Shown piece by piece: positions 34,388-43,179 of a DNA stretch of 64,000 nucleotides. This DNA comes from Pseudomonadota bacterium (GTDB lineage Bacteria; Pseudomonadota; Alphaproteobacteria; Rhizobiales; Beijerinckiaceae). Location: assembly GCA_020161475.1 (NCBI GenBank), contig JAIUNQ010000002.1, positions 1-64,000 of the forward strand, read 5' to 3'. Position 1 is the first letter of the stretch. Each line of letters starts with the position of its first letter. A model generated the notes under the pieces. The model was not told the origin of the DNA, did no database searches, and saw nothing but the letters and a program-made list of their open reading frames with translations. The translations under genes were made by a program, and so were the position numbers.

Positions 34388-34872
34388 TGGGGTTTGGTGA
34401 ACTTCTCGGGCGGGCGCTTGTCATCGGGGTTGGCGCCACCTTCATTTTTGATCTGTGGGGGCTGCTGCTCCATCGCCTCTTCGGCACGCCCCTACCCAAT
34501 TGGGCGCTGGTGGGCCGCTGGTTCTGCCATGTGCCGCGCGGCAAGCTGGTACACCAGAGCATCGGCGATGCCGCGCCGGTGGCGGGTGAACTCGGCTGGG
34601 GCTGGTTCTTTCATTACGCCGTCGGGGTGAGCTTCGCGCTTGCGACCTTGCTGATCGGCGGGGCAGCATGGGCCAAGGCACCGACATGGCCGCTGCCGTT
34701 GGCGGTGGGGCTGATCACCGTGCTGTGCGGGTGGTTGATTCTCGCGCCGGGCATGGGGGCCGGCATTGCGGCACGCCTGAAGCCGAATGCGAACCAGATT
34801 CGCCTGCTCAACATCGCGGCGCATACCGTGTTCGGCTTTGCGATGTATGGGATCGCCCTGCTGATCCGCTGA
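34387..34872 (+). CDS. DUF2938-like small membrane protein coupled to dctM
   Basis: A 161-residue protein with four likely membrane segments. Features such as GATFIFDLWGLLLHRLFG, GWGWFFHYAVGVSFA and a C-terminal NIAAHTVFGFAMYGIAL fit the DUF2938 family, whose role is unknown. The start overlaps dctM as TGATG, so it is likely made with the TRAP permease. Family assignment is from memory of these motifs and should be checked with a profile search. Confidence 0.8.
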   Translation: MGFGELLGRALVIGVGATFIFDLWGLLLHRLFGTPLPNWALVGRWFCHVPRGKLVHQSIGDAAPVAGELGWGWFFHYAVGVSFALATLLIGGAAWAKAPTWPLPLAVGLITVLCGWLILAPGMGAGIAARLKPNANQIRLLNIAAHTVFGFAMYGIALLIR

Positions 34873-34898
34873 ACGCGTTACACGCGAAAAGGCCCCAA

Positions 34899-34927
34899 CG
34901 CGCTGCCCGACCGGGCGGCGCGCTTTT
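34899..34927 (+). terminator. Likely terminator after the TRAP operon
   Basis: GCGCTGCCCG pairs with CGGGCGGCGC around a 2-nt loop with one mismatch, followed by TTTT. It lies 27 nt after the last TRAP-linked gene and before the convergent tRNA-Glu. Confidence 0.5.
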
Positions 34928-34950
34928 CATGCATATTCGGGGAGAAAAGG

Positions 34951-35025
34951 TGGCGCGCTCTACGGGAATCGAACCCGTCTTTACAACGTGAAAGGCTGTC
35001 GTCCTAACCGATAGACGAAGAGCGC
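34951..35025 (-). tRNA. tRNA-Glu (anticodon TTC)
   Basis: On the minus strand the acceptor arms GCGCTCT and AGAGCGC pair fully, followed by G and an encoded CCA (34953-34951). The anticodon arm is CAGCCTTTCACGTTG with TTC in the loop, and the T arm is CGGGTTCGATTCCCG. Length is 75 nt including CCA, normal for tRNA-Glu. It stands alone between the TRAP operon and recJ. Confidence 0.96.
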
Positions 35026-35097
35026 TGCGCAGGGGTTTGCTGATAGCCAGCTTCGCGCTGCAGCGCAAGCACCGTGAGAAAAAAAATTGCACTCCTC

Positions 35098-36939
35098 TCA
35101 GCGCGGCTCGGCAACATCCACAAGCTTGAAGGACACCTTGGTTCGCCCGCCCCAACTGTCGAGCGAGGCGGTGCCTGCAAAGTGCAAGGCGCCGCCACGC
35201 GCCCGGCTCAGCGCATCCCCCAGCGGCTTGCCGGCGGCCCGGAAGGCCATGGCTTCGATGCGGGCACCACCGCCAGACGCCAGCGTGAGCTTGAGGTGTC
35301 CGCCGTTCAGCTCACGCAGATCCACGATCCGATGCGCGGGCAGCACGATCACCGGTTCCGGGTTGCCCTGCCCGAAGGGGGCCGCGCGGGCCAGCTCCTG
35401 CACGAAGGCGGGGGTGAGGCTTTCTGCCGTGAGCACCGCATCAATCGCGAGCGCGGCGGAGGCGCGCGCGGCGGCGACAGGGGCGGCGAGACGGGCCTCC
35501 AGAAAATCCGCAAAACCGGGAATGGCAGCCTGCGCCAGCGTGACGCCCGCTGCCATGGCGTGGCCACCGCCCTTGGTGAGGATGCCCGCCTCCACCGCCG
35601 CGCGCACAGCCGCTCCAAGGTCCACGCCGGCAATGGAGCGCCCGGACCCGGTGACGGCCTCCCCTGCCCCCGCGATGGCGAAAGCGGGCCTGCCGAAACG
35701 CTCTTTCAGACGCCCCGCGATGATACCGACAATGCCGGGGTGCCAGTGCTCGCCTGCCACCACCAGCACCGAGCGCCCCTCTTCGCTCAAGCCAGCGAGA
35801 CGCAAGGCGTCCTCCTCGGCCTCGGCCAGCATGGCCTCTTCCACGGCCTGTCGCTCGCGGTTGAGGTGATCGAGCTTGGCGGCAATCTCGCGGGCCTCAT
35901 CGGCATCCTGCGTGAGCAGCAGGCGCGCCCCCAGCCCTGCATCGCCGATACGTCCGCCCGCGTTGATGCGCGGCCCGAGAAGATAGCCCAGATGCCATGC
36001 CTCCGGCGCGGAAGAGAGGCGTGAGACATCGCCCAGTGCCACCAACCCCGGGCGGGCGCGCTGGCCCATCACCTTGAGCCCCTGCGCGACATAGGCGCGG
36101 TTGAGGCCCGTGAGCGGCACCACATCTGCCACCGTGGCGAGCGCCACGATATCGAGCCCGCTCATCAGATCTGGCAGGCTCTTCACAGATTGATTCTGAT
36201 TCAAGGCCGCGCCCGAAGCCCTTGGGCCTGAATCGCTTTTGCCCGCCTCTTCACGTAACGCGCGATTAAGCCCGGCAAGGAAAAGGAACACCACGCCCGC
36301 CGCGCAGAGGTGCCCGAGGCCGCTCAGATCATCCAGCCTGTTCGGATTCACGAGCGCGAAAACATCGGGCAGTGTTTCGGGCGCCTGATGGTGATCGAGC
36401 ACGATCACCGCCATGCCGAGGCTTTTGGCCTCCGCCAGCGGGGCATGGCCGGAAGTGCCGCAATCGACGCAGACCAGCACCCGCGCGCCGCGCTCGTGCA
36501 GGGCGCGGATAGCTTCGCTGTTGGGGCCATAGCCCTCGGTCAGGCGGTCGGGGATGTGGATGAAAGGGTCAAGCCCGAAGTACCGCAGATAGCCCGCTAG
36601 CAGCGCCGCCGAGCACGCGCCGTCCACGTCATAATCGCCGAAGATCGCGACCTGCTCCCGCGCCAGAATCGCCTGCGCCATGCGGGCGACGGCCTTGTCC
36701 ATATCGATCAGGCTGGAGGGGTCCGGCAGGGCATCACGCAGGCGCGGGCTGAGGAAGGCCTCGGCGGTCTCCAGCGTCGCCCCGCGCGCGGCGATGATGC
36801 GGGCGAGCGCATGGGAGAGGCCCAGCACCTCGGCCATGCGGGCAGCTTCGCGCGCGCCGGCAGCGTCGAGGCGCTCGGCAAAGGCTCGCCCGAGCGCAGA
36901 GCGCGTGACACCGAGATAGGCTTCCTGCGCCTCTCTCAT
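35098..36939 (-). CDS. recJ: Single-stranded-DNA-specific exonuclease RecJ
   Basis: RecJ degrades single-stranded DNA 5' to 3' in recombination and repair. 613 residues. DHH-family motifs: GDYDVDGACSAALL, VCVDCGTSGH, IVLDHHQAPE, and the DHHA1 motif GGGHAMAAG near residue 460. A Gly/Ser/Asn-rich insert of about 30 residues (around residues 233-255, GPRASGAALNQNQ) separates two conserved parts and is encoded by a palindromic sequence (see 36198-36234). The stop of the upstream GNAT gene overlaps the start by 4 nt (ATGA). Confidence 0.96.
   Translation of the reverse strand: MREAQEAYLGVTRSALGRAFAERLDAAGAREAARMAEVLGLSHALARIIAARGATLETAEAFLSPRLRDALPDPSSLIDMDKAVARMAQAILAREQVAIFGDYDVDGACSAALLAGYLRYFGLDPFIHIPDRLTEGYGPNSEAIRALHERGARVLVCVDCGTSGHAPLAEAKSLGMAVIVLDHHQAPETLPDVFALVNPNRLDDLSGLGHLCAAGVVFLFLAGLNRALREEAGKSDSGPRASGAALNQNQSVKSLPDLMSGLDIVALATVADVVPLTGLNRAYVAQGLKVMGQRARPGLVALGDVSRLSSAPEAWHLGYLLGPRINAGGRIGDAGLGARLLLTQDADEAREIAAKLDHLNRERQAVEEAMLAEAEEDALRLAGLSEEGRSVLVVAGEHWHPGIVGIIAGRLKERFGRPAFAIAGAGEAVTGSGRSIAGVDLGAAVRAAVEAGILTKGGGHAMAAGVTLAQAAIPGFADFLEARLAAPVAAARASAALAIDAVLTAESLTPAFVQELARAAPFGQGNPEPVIVLPAHRIVDLRELNGGHLKLTLASGGGARIEAMAFRAAGKPLGDALSRARGGALHFAGTASLDSWGGRTKVSFKLVDVAEPR
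36198..36234. repeat. Palindromic sequence inside the recJ coding region
   Basis: GATTCAAGGCC and GGGCCTGAATC form an inverted repeat with 10 pairs and a bulge around a 15-bp centre. It codes in frame for the poorly conserved linker in RecJ. It could be an inserted small palindromic element or just a GC-rich linker. Confidence 0.4.
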
Positions 36940-37382
36940 GGCGCACGCCGATAGACGATGAAGTCGGAGCGTTTCGCTACGCGATCATAGAGCGCCTGCG
37001 CGGTGGCGTTGGTTTCCTGCGTCAGCCAATAGACCCGCGGCGAGCCTGCCGCCTTGGCCCGCTCGCAAACCGCTTCGATGAGCGCGCGCGCCGCGCCCTG
37101 CCCCCGCGCCTGCGGTGCAACGAAGAGGTCTTCGAGATAGGTGTAATCGTTGAGCCCCCAGCTGGAGCGATGACGCAGCGTGATAGCAAAGCCGATGAGC
37201 GCTCCGTTGGCGTCAATGGCGCCAAGGCCCTCCATCGGCTCGGCGGCATCGAGCAAGCGCGCCCAGGTCGTATCCGTCACTTCGGGGGCGAGCGCGGTTT
37301 CGTAAAAATCGAGGTAGCCCTGCCAGAGCGGTTCCCAGGCGGCGTGATCCTCAAAATGAAGCGGGCGGATGGAAATGGTCAT
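36936..37382 (-). CDS. GNAT-family N-acetyltransferase
   Basis: A 148-residue acetyltransferase. The acetyl-CoA motif is VAPQARGQGAARALIEAVCERA (Q/RxxGxG/A), preceded by DLF and followed by YWLTQETN.ATAQALYDRVA. It begins MTISIRPLHFEDH at ATG 37382; the longer frame to 37457 reads non-coding leader. It is coupled to recJ by an ATGA overlap. The substrate is unknown. Confidence 0.9.
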   Translation of the reverse strand: MTISIRPLHFEDHAAWEPLWQGYLDFYETALAPEVTDTTWARLLDAAEPMEGLGAIDANGALIGFAITLRHRSSWGLNDYTYLEDLFVAPQARGQGAARALIEAVCERAKAAGSPRVYWLTQETNATAQALYDRVAKRSDFIVYRRAP

Positions 37383-37461
37383 GCCATCCCCATACCGCCC
37401 GCGCGTGTCTTTTTCACCCTGCAAAACGAGGGGGTGGGGATAACCCCGCCCCCGCACAGGA

Positions 37462-38454
37462 TCAATCGAGGTGGAACTTCGCCAGTTCGCGATGCTCGCC
37501 GGTGATGCGGCGCACCGTGCCGGTGAGCGAGCGATAGACGATGGTTTCGGTCTCGATGATGTCGCCCTTGAACTTCACGCCCTTGAGCAGCGCACCGTCG
37601 GTGACGCCGGTGGCGGCGACCACGACATCGCCCGAGGCAAGTTCGTTGAGGTCATATTTCTTGTTGGGGTCCTTGACGCCCATGGTGGCGGCGCGCGCCA
37701 CCTTTTCCGGGGTGTCGAGGATCAGACGACCCTGCATCTGGCCGCCGACGCAGCGCAGCGCACCCGCCGCGAGCACGCCTTCCGGCGCGCCGCCGATGCC
37801 CAGATAAATGTCGATGCCGGTTGCGGGTTCCGCGCACTGGATAACGCCGACCACGTCACCATCGGTGATGAGGCGGATGGAGCAGCCGATGGCGCGCAGC
37901 TTGGCGATCAGCTCCGCGTGGCGCGGGCGATCCATCACCAGCGCGGTGATCTCGTTGGGCTTGCAGCCCTTGGCTTTCGCCAGCGCGTTGATGTTCTCTT
38001 CCGGCGACTTGTCGAGATCGATGATGCCCTTGGGGTAGCCTGGGCCGATTGCGATCTTGTCCATGTAAACGTCCGGCGCGTAGAGCAGCGTGCCCGCCTG
38101 TGCCATGGCCATCACGGCGATGGAGCCCGGCATGTCCTTGGCGCACAGCGTGGTGCCTTCCAGCGGATCGACAGCGATATCGACCTTGGGGCCCTTGGTG
38201 GTGCCGACGCGCTCGCCGATGAAGAGCATCGGGGCTTCATCGCGCTCGCCCTCACCGATCACGACCGTGCCGTCGATGGGGAGCTTGTTCAGCTCGCGGC
38301 GCATGGCATCCACAGCGGCCTGATCGGCGGCCTTCTCGTTGCCATGGCCCCGCAGCTTGGCGGAGGCCACCGCAGCGCGCTCGGTCACGCGCACGAGTTC
38401 CATGGTAAGGATGCGTTCGATGATCTTGTCTTCGGAAACGACGAGGTCGGTCAT
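37462..38454 (-). CDS. glpX: Class II fructose-1,6-bisphosphatase
   Basis: A 330-residue GlpX, which removes the 1-phosphate in gluconeogenesis. Metal and substrate motifs are clear: IGEGERDEAPML, AVDPLEGTTLCAKDMPGSIA, and GIGGAPEGVLAAGAL. Length is close to E. coli GlpX (336). Start MTDLVVSEDKI at ATG 38454; an upstream in-frame extension is Arg-rich and not part of the family. In related bacteria glpX follows hom directly; here a chemoreceptor gene lies between them. Confidence 0.95.
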   Translation of the reverse strand: MTDLVVSEDKIIERILTMELVRVTERAAVASAKLRGHGNEKAADQAAVDAMRRELNKLPIDGTVVIGEGERDEAPMLFIGERVGTTKGPKVDIAVDPLEGTTLCAKDMPGSIAVMAMAQAGTLLYAPDVYMDKIAIGPGYPKGIIDLDKSPEENINALAKAKGCKPNEITALVMDRPRHAELIAKLRAIGCSIRLITDGDVVGVIQCAEPATGIDIYLGIGGAPEGVLAAGALRCVGGQMQGRLILDTPEKVARAATMGVKDPNKKYDLNELASGDVVVAATGVTDGALLKGVKFKGDIIETETIVYRSLTGTVRRITGEHRELAKFHLD

Positions 38455-38635
38455 TTTCTTTTCCGTTCTTGGCTCTGCCCGTGCGGGGTCGCGGCGTCTT
38501 AGCAGGCCCATTGCCCCCCGTCATCCATCAATTGGTGGCGGGACGCCCTACAACTTTCGTGCAGAATTGCACATAAACAGGGGGTGAATGCATAGAGGGC
38601 CTCTGAAAAAATCAATACTTTCTTCACCTCGTGGC

Positions 38636-38649
38636 TTGATCTTTGTCAA
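38636..38649. promoter_or_regulatory. FNR/FixK-like box upstream of a chemoreceptor gene
   Basis: TTGATCTTTGTCAA matches TTGAT-N4-ATCAA in 9 of 10 positions. It ends 30 bp before the ATG of the chemoreceptor gene. That is close for class II activation, so it might act in repression or serve glpX on the other strand (start 181 bp away). Confidence 0.5.
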
Positions 38650-38679
38650 AGTTCTAATGTTCTCAGAAAGAGATGGGTG

Positions 38680-40365
38680 ATGCGGATTCCAATGCTGCGC
38701 CTGAGCACCAAAATACGCGCCCTTGGATTGATCGGGGCTGCCGCCATCCTTGGCCTGTTCCTGTTCTCCGTCGAGGACCAGTGGACCATGCTGCACGACG
38801 CGCGCCGCATGGAACTGCGCTCCGTGATGGATATCTCCACCTCGATTGTTCGTAATCTTGATGAGCGTGCGAAGAAGGGCGAGATCACCCTGGCTGCCGC
38901 CCAGCAGGAGGCCAAGGCCGCGCTGGCTTCCATCCGTTTTCACGGCCGCCAGCATCTTTTCGTGCTCGATGAGCAGACCAAGATGGTCATGCATCCCTCC
39001 AACAAGGACATGCTCGGCAAGAGCGTGGCCGATGTGAAGGATGTGAATGGCAAGACCTATTATCGCGAGGCCACCGAGGCCGTGCGCAAGGATGATGAGG
39101 CCTTCATCTCCTTCACCAGCACCCGTTCGGGCAGCGAGGAGCTCATTTCGCGCCTCACCATCGTGCGGAGCTATCGTCCCTGGGGCTGGGTGATCGGCTC
39201 CAGCGCCTATCTTGATGACCTGTGGGACGAATTCATCTCGGAAACCATCAAGGCGGGCTGGCAGCACGGGTTGATCATCGTTCTCTTCGTCTTCGCCACG
39301 CTGATGCTCTCGCGTAATATCAACGGCCTCATCGAGAGCACCCGCCAGACCATCACCGTGCTGGCTCAAAACGCAGGCGATGTGCATGTGCCGCATCAGG
39401 AGCGGCAAGATGAGATCGGCGACATGGCCCGCGCGCTGGCCGTGCTGGGCGAAAATGCCGCCGCGCGCCAGCGTCTCGAAGCGGATCGCATCAACGAACA
39501 CCGGGCTGCCGAGGATCGCCAGCGCCGTCTGGAAGCGCTGATCGCGGAATTCGAAGGTATGGTGCGCGGGCGCATTTCCTCGCTGGGGGAAGCCTCCAAC
39601 TTCCTGCGCGACAGCGCCGCCAACATGCGCGCCACCGCCGATGCCAGCATCGAGCGCACCAACGCGGTGGCTGCGGCCACCGAGCAGGCCTCCATGACCG
39701 CGCAGACGCTGGCTGCGGCGGGACAGGAGCTATCGGCCTCCATCACCGAAGTGCATACGCTGGCAACCCAGTGCAGCGAGGCCGCGAATCAGGCCGGAGG
39801 CGTTGTGAGCGCCGCCGATGGCGCGGTGACACGCCTTACCCATGCCGCCAACCAGATCGGGGCCTTTGTGCAGACCATCAACGCAATTGCGGGGCAGACC
39901 AACCTTCTCGCGCTCAATGCCACGATCGAGGCGGCGCGTGCGGGCGAAGCGGGCAAGGGGTTTGCGGTTGTGGCAGCCGAAGTGAAGCAGCTGGCGGCCC
40001 TGACCACCAAAGCCACGGACGAAATCGCCAGCCACATCAACGACATTCAGGCCTCCACGGCGGAAACCAGCACCTCGATCCAATCCGTGCTGGGGACCAT
40101 CGGTCGTATTTCGGAGCTGGCGCGGGCAACCTCCAGCGCTGTCGGTGAGCAGCAGTCGGCCACCGATGAGATCGCCCGCAATGTGGAGCAGGTCGCGCAG
40201 GGCTCCCGCGAGATTTCTGAAAACATCACCGATGTGCACCGCCAGTCGAGTGGCGCGAGCAAGGTGGTCGAAACGGTCAACGATGCGGCCCATGCGGTGG
40301 CCAGCAACGCCTCGGCCATTTCCACCGACATCGAGCGCTTTCTGGGCAATGTGCGCGCGGCGTAA
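38680..40365 (+). CDS. Methyl-accepting chemotaxis protein with single Cache domain
   Basis: A 561-residue chemoreceptor. One membrane segment near residues 13-32, a periplasmic Cache-type sensor (about 35-190, with [15 protein letters not shown] and [12 protein letters not shown], as in sCache_2), a second segment around 192-212, a HAMP linker, and the signalling hairpin with tip [20 protein letters not shown]. It ends FLGNVRAA with no CheR-tethering pentapeptide. ATG 38680 is chosen over an adjacent GTG. Such Cache domains often bind small carboxylates. A Rho-independent terminator follows. Confidence 0.94.
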   Translation: MRIPMLRLSTKIRALGLIGAAAILGLFLFSVEDQWTMLHDARRMELRSVMDISTSIVRNLDERAKKGEITLAAAQQEAKAALASIRFHGRQHLFVLDEQTKMVMHPSNKDMLGKSVADVKDVNGKTYYREATEAVRKDDEAFISFTSTRSGSEELISRLTIVRSYRPWGWVIGSSAYLDDLWDEFISETIKAGWQHGLIIVLFVFATLMLSRNINGLIESTRQTITVLAQNAGDVHVPHQERQDEIGDMARALAVLGENAAARQRLEADRINEHRAAEDRQRRLEALIAEFEGMVRGRISSLGEASNFLRDSAANMRATADASIERTNAVAAATEQASMTAQTLAAAGQELSASITEVHTLATQCSEAANQAGGVVSAADGAVTRLTHAANQIGAFVQTINAIAGQTNLLALNATIEAARAGEAGKGFAVVAAEVKQLAALTTKATDEIASHINDIQASTAETSTSIQSVLGTIGRISELARATSSAVGEQQSATDEIARNVEQVAQGSREISENITDVHRQSSGASKVVETVNDAAHAVASNASAISTDIERFLGNVRAA

Positions 40366-40388
40366 GGCCAGCCCGAGAATATGAAAAA

Positions 40389-40413
40389 GGGCCCGCGATG
40401 CGGACCCTTTTTT
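40389..40413 (+). terminator. Rho-independent terminator after the chemoreceptor gene
   Basis: Arms GGGCCCGC/GCGGACCC (one mismatch) around GAT, followed by TTTTTT, 23 nt after the stop codon. Confidence 0.8.
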
Positions 40414-40423
40414 GTTGGCCGCG

Positions 40424-40579
40424 GAAAAAGTGGGAGCCACTTTTCTTGCAAGCCCTGATTTCCTGGCGGGACGGGTTTTCTTCGAAAAACCGGTTCCCAC
40501 TTTTTCGGAAAACCCTACAGGTCTTTCATTTTTCGGGCTTGCTTCACGAAAAGTGGGAGCCACTTTTCTTGCAAGCCCT
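40424..40579. repeat. Cluster of GAAAAAGTGGGA-type intergenic repeats
   Basis: Two near-identical direct copies (40424-40456 and 40548-40579) contain AAAGTGGGAGCCACTTTTCT and end GCAAGCCCT. Between them, at about 40483-40515, lies an inverted copy whose reverse strand contains GAAAAAGTGGGAACCGGTTT. Each copy is itself partly palindromic. Sequences of the GAAAAAGTGGGAACCGG kind are common dispersed repeats in Rhizobiales, as I recall. Copy 2 reaches into the hom stop codon (TAG at 40580-40578). Confidence 0.75.
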
Positions 40580-41879
40580 ACCGTTCAATCCGAATAACCT
40601 GCGGGGCGCCGTCGAGCACGCCGTCTTCGGCGATGGCGGCAACGGCATTGCGGATGAGCAGCTCGGTGGTGGCATAGGTGATGAGGATCACCGGCACCGC
40701 GCCATTGGGTGTGCGGCGATGATCGCGCCCCTTCTGGAGGATGGATTCCAGCGAAATGCCACGTTCGGCCATGCGGGTCGCGATGATGGCCGCCGCGCCC
40801 GGCTTATCGAGCACCGAGAGGCGGATGTAGTAGCCACCCTCATGGCGCTGCATGGGGGCGCGCACGGGCTTCGCCATATCCCCCGAGGGCCGCCCGAAGG
40901 TCGCGACCAGATTGCCGCGCGCCACGTCCACGATGTCGCCCACCACGGCAGAGGCCGTGGCACCGCCGCCCGCACCGGGGCCGACCAGCGTCACCGTGCC
41001 CACCGGCTCGGCTTCGATGGCCACGGCATTGGTGACGCCCATGACATTGGCGAGCTGGCCCGAGCGCGGCACCATGGTGGGGTGTACGCGCTGCTCGATG
41101 CCCTGCTCGGTGCGCTCCGCAACGCCCAGCAGCTTGATACGGAAGCCGAGTTCCTCGGCCATTTCGAGATCCAGCGGGGTCACCCCGGTAATGCCCTCGA
41201 CATAAACAGCATCGCCATCAACCTCGGTGCCGAAGGCAAGCGAGGAGAGGATCGCGAGCTTGTGCGCCGTGTCATAGCCCTCGACATCGAAGGTCGGGTC
41301 GGCTTCGGCATAGCCCAGGTCCTGCGCAGCCTTCAGGCACTGCGCGAAATCGAGCCCCTCGGCCTCCATGCGGCTGAGAATATAATTGCAGGTGCCGTTG
41401 AGAATGCCGGAGACGCGGCGCACCTTGTTGCCCACCAGCGCCTCGCGAAGCGCCTTGATCACCGGGATGCCGCCCGCTGCCGCCGCCTCAAACGCGATGG
41501 CAGTGTTATGGGCCTCTGCCAGCGCGGCCAACGCCGGGCCATGGGCAGCGAGCAGCGCCTTGTTGGCGGTGACCACCGGCTTGCCGAGCGCAAGCGCCGC
41601 CTCGATGAGATCCTTGGCGGTGCCGGACGCGCCGCCCATCACCTCGACCACGAGTTCCACCTCAGGATCCTTGGCGACATCGACCGGGTTGTCGTGCCAG
41701 CGATAGCCGGAAAGATCGACCCCGCGATCCTTGCCCTTGGAACGCGCAGACACCGCGACAATCTCGATGGGCCGCCCCGCGCGCGCGGCCAGCTCGGCAC
41801 TGGCATTGTTGAGAATCTGGATGGTGGCGGCGCCCACGGTGCCAAGGCCCGCAATGCCAACTTTCAACGCGCCCGCCAT
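40578..41879 (-). CDS. hom: Homoserine dehydrogenase
   Basis: Makes homoserine from aspartate semialdehyde, feeding Thr and Met synthesis. 433 residues: Rossmann motif VGIAGLGTVGAATIQ, catalytic region GILNGTCNYILSRME, and a C-terminal ACT domain (YIRLSVLDKPGAAAII) that usually allows feedback by threonine. ATG 41879 has GGAGG 6 nt upstream. The stop codon lies at the edge of a dispersed repeat. Homoserine made here would, once acylated, be the substrate of MetZ at 61.8-63.1 kb. Confidence 0.96.
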   Translation of the reverse strand: MAGALKVGIAGLGTVGAATIQILNNASAELAARAGRPIEIVAVSARSKGKDRGVDLSGYRWHDNPVDVAKDPEVELVVEVMGGASGTAKDLIEAALALGKPVVTANKALLAAHGPALAALAEAHNTAIAFEAAAAGGIPVIKALREALVGNKVRRVSGILNGTCNYILSRMEAEGLDFAQCLKAAQDLGYAEADPTFDVEGYDTAHKLAILSSLAFGTEVDGDAVYVEGITGVTPLDLEMAEELGFRIKLLGVAERTEQGIEQRVHPTMVPRSGQLANVMGVTNAVAIEAEPVGTVTLVGPGAGGGATASAVVGDIVDVARGNLVATFGRPSGDMAKPVRAPMQRHEGGYYIRLSVLDKPGAAAIIATRMAERGISLESILQKGRDHRRTPNGAVPVILITYATTELLIRNAVAAIAEDGVLDGAPQVIRIER

Positions 41880-41963
41880 GAACAACCTCCGATTCCTTAA
41901 AAGTATCCGGAGGCGGTTCTAGCGGGGCAGCGCGCGCGAGTCACCCCCGCCGACGCCGGAGGC

Positions 41964-43091
41964 TCACGCCCCCGGCAGCACCGAGAGGTTCTTCTTCAGC
42001 TCGCTCGTCATATCGGCGAGGCGGGCTTCCACCTCGGCACGCTTGCGGCGGCCCTCGTTCTGCACGGCGAGCACGCCGTTGATGGTGTCTACAAGATCGC
42101 GATTGGTCTTTTCCAGGGTCGCGAGGTCGATAATGCCGCGCTGGCTCTGCTTCTCGATCTCGATGGCCTGGGTGCGCATCATCTCGGAGGCCTGCTTGAG
42201 CATCTCGTTGGTGGCATCCGTCACGGTCTTCTGCATTTCCAGCGCGGAGTTCTGGCGCGAAAGGCCGAGCAGCAGGATCATCTTCTGCTTCCACACCGGA
42301 ATCGTGAGCTGGGTGGTGGCCTGAAGGTTCTCGATCAGGGTTTCATCACCCGCCTGCACGATACGGATCTGGGGCAGCTGCTGAATGCCGATCTGGCGCG
42401 CCTGCTGCAAATACATGACGCGCTTTTCCAGCCGATCGAGCGCCTGCAAGGCATCCTGATAGGTCTGGGCGGCCATGAGGCCATCGGCCGTGCCCGCTTT
42501 CGCGTCGGCCTCGGCTTTCAGCTCCATCAGGCGGCCCTTGCGAAACCCTTCGCCATATTCCTTGCCCGCCGCGATATAGGTGTCGAGTTCGGCGATGGCG
42601 TCCTTGGTCTGATCGTGCAACTCGTCCAGCATCGCGATGTCGCGGCGCAAGGACTCCTTGTGCTTGTCCAGCTCGATGGTGACGCGATCCACCTGCCCCG
42701 CCACATTCTCGAACTGCTCCTTGAAGCGGCGGATGCGCGCCTCAACGGAGGTGAAGAGCTTCTGGAACCAGTTGAGCTTGCCAATGGAGGCCGGGTCCAG
42801 CCCCTTGGCCTTGGAGAGGATGTCGGACAAGAGTTCGCCGGTGCGGCCCATGTCCTTGTTGCGTGTCTCCGCGAGAATGCGATCCGCGAAATCGGAGACG
42901 CGCGACTGCGCGGCATCGCCATAGGTGACGAGCGAGCCACGATCCTCGATGTTGAGCGTCTTGGCCGCGCGCTCCACGGCGGCGCGATCCAGCGCAATGG
43001 AGGGCAGATGCGCTTTCGCGCGCAGGGCCTCGATATCCGCGCTGGCCCCGTTCACCGCCACTGGCGCGGTTTTACCCTCGTTCTCGCTCAT
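41964..43091 (-). CDS. Toxic anion resistance (TelA/KlaA-like) protein
   Basis: A 375-residue, mostly helical protein of the TelA family (named for tellurite resistance; the molecular role is poorly known). Typical features are KAKGLDPASIGKLNWFQKLF, the long helical region with LDKHKESLRRDIAMLDELHD, and QLPQIRIVQAGDETLIENLQ with IPVWKQKMILLLGLSRQN. No signal peptide or membrane segment. It stands alone between hom and a diguanylate cyclase, where related genomes usually have hom next to the aminotransferase gene. Confidence 0.93.
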   Translation of the reverse strand: MSENEGKTAPVAVNGASADIEALRAKAHLPSIALDRAAVERAAKTLNIEDRGSLVTYGDAAQSRVSDFADRILAETRNKDMGRTGELLSDILSKAKGLDPASIGKLNWFQKLFTSVEARIRRFKEQFENVAGQVDRVTIELDKHKESLRRDIAMLDELHDQTKDAIAELDTYIAAGKEYGEGFRKGRLMELKAEADAKAGTADGLMAAQTYQDALQALDRLEKRVMYLQQARQIGIQQLPQIRIVQAGDETLIENLQATTQLTIPVWKQKMILLLGLSRQNSALEMQKTVTDATNEMLKQASEMMRTQAIEIEKQSQRGIIDLATLEKTNRDLVDTINGVLAVQNEGRRKRAEVEARLADMTSELKKNLSVLPGA

Positions 43092-43179
43092 CGCATCTCT
43101 CCCAAAGCTGACGCGCGCGTAACGTAGGGATGCGATGAACGAATGTCACCGGGCCGGGACGGGTATTTTGGGGATGCAC

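Noticed and set aside
40424..40579. CRISPR array from the spaced repeats
   Set aside because: Only two direct copies with one inverted copy between them, each partly palindromic; no further units and no cas genes.
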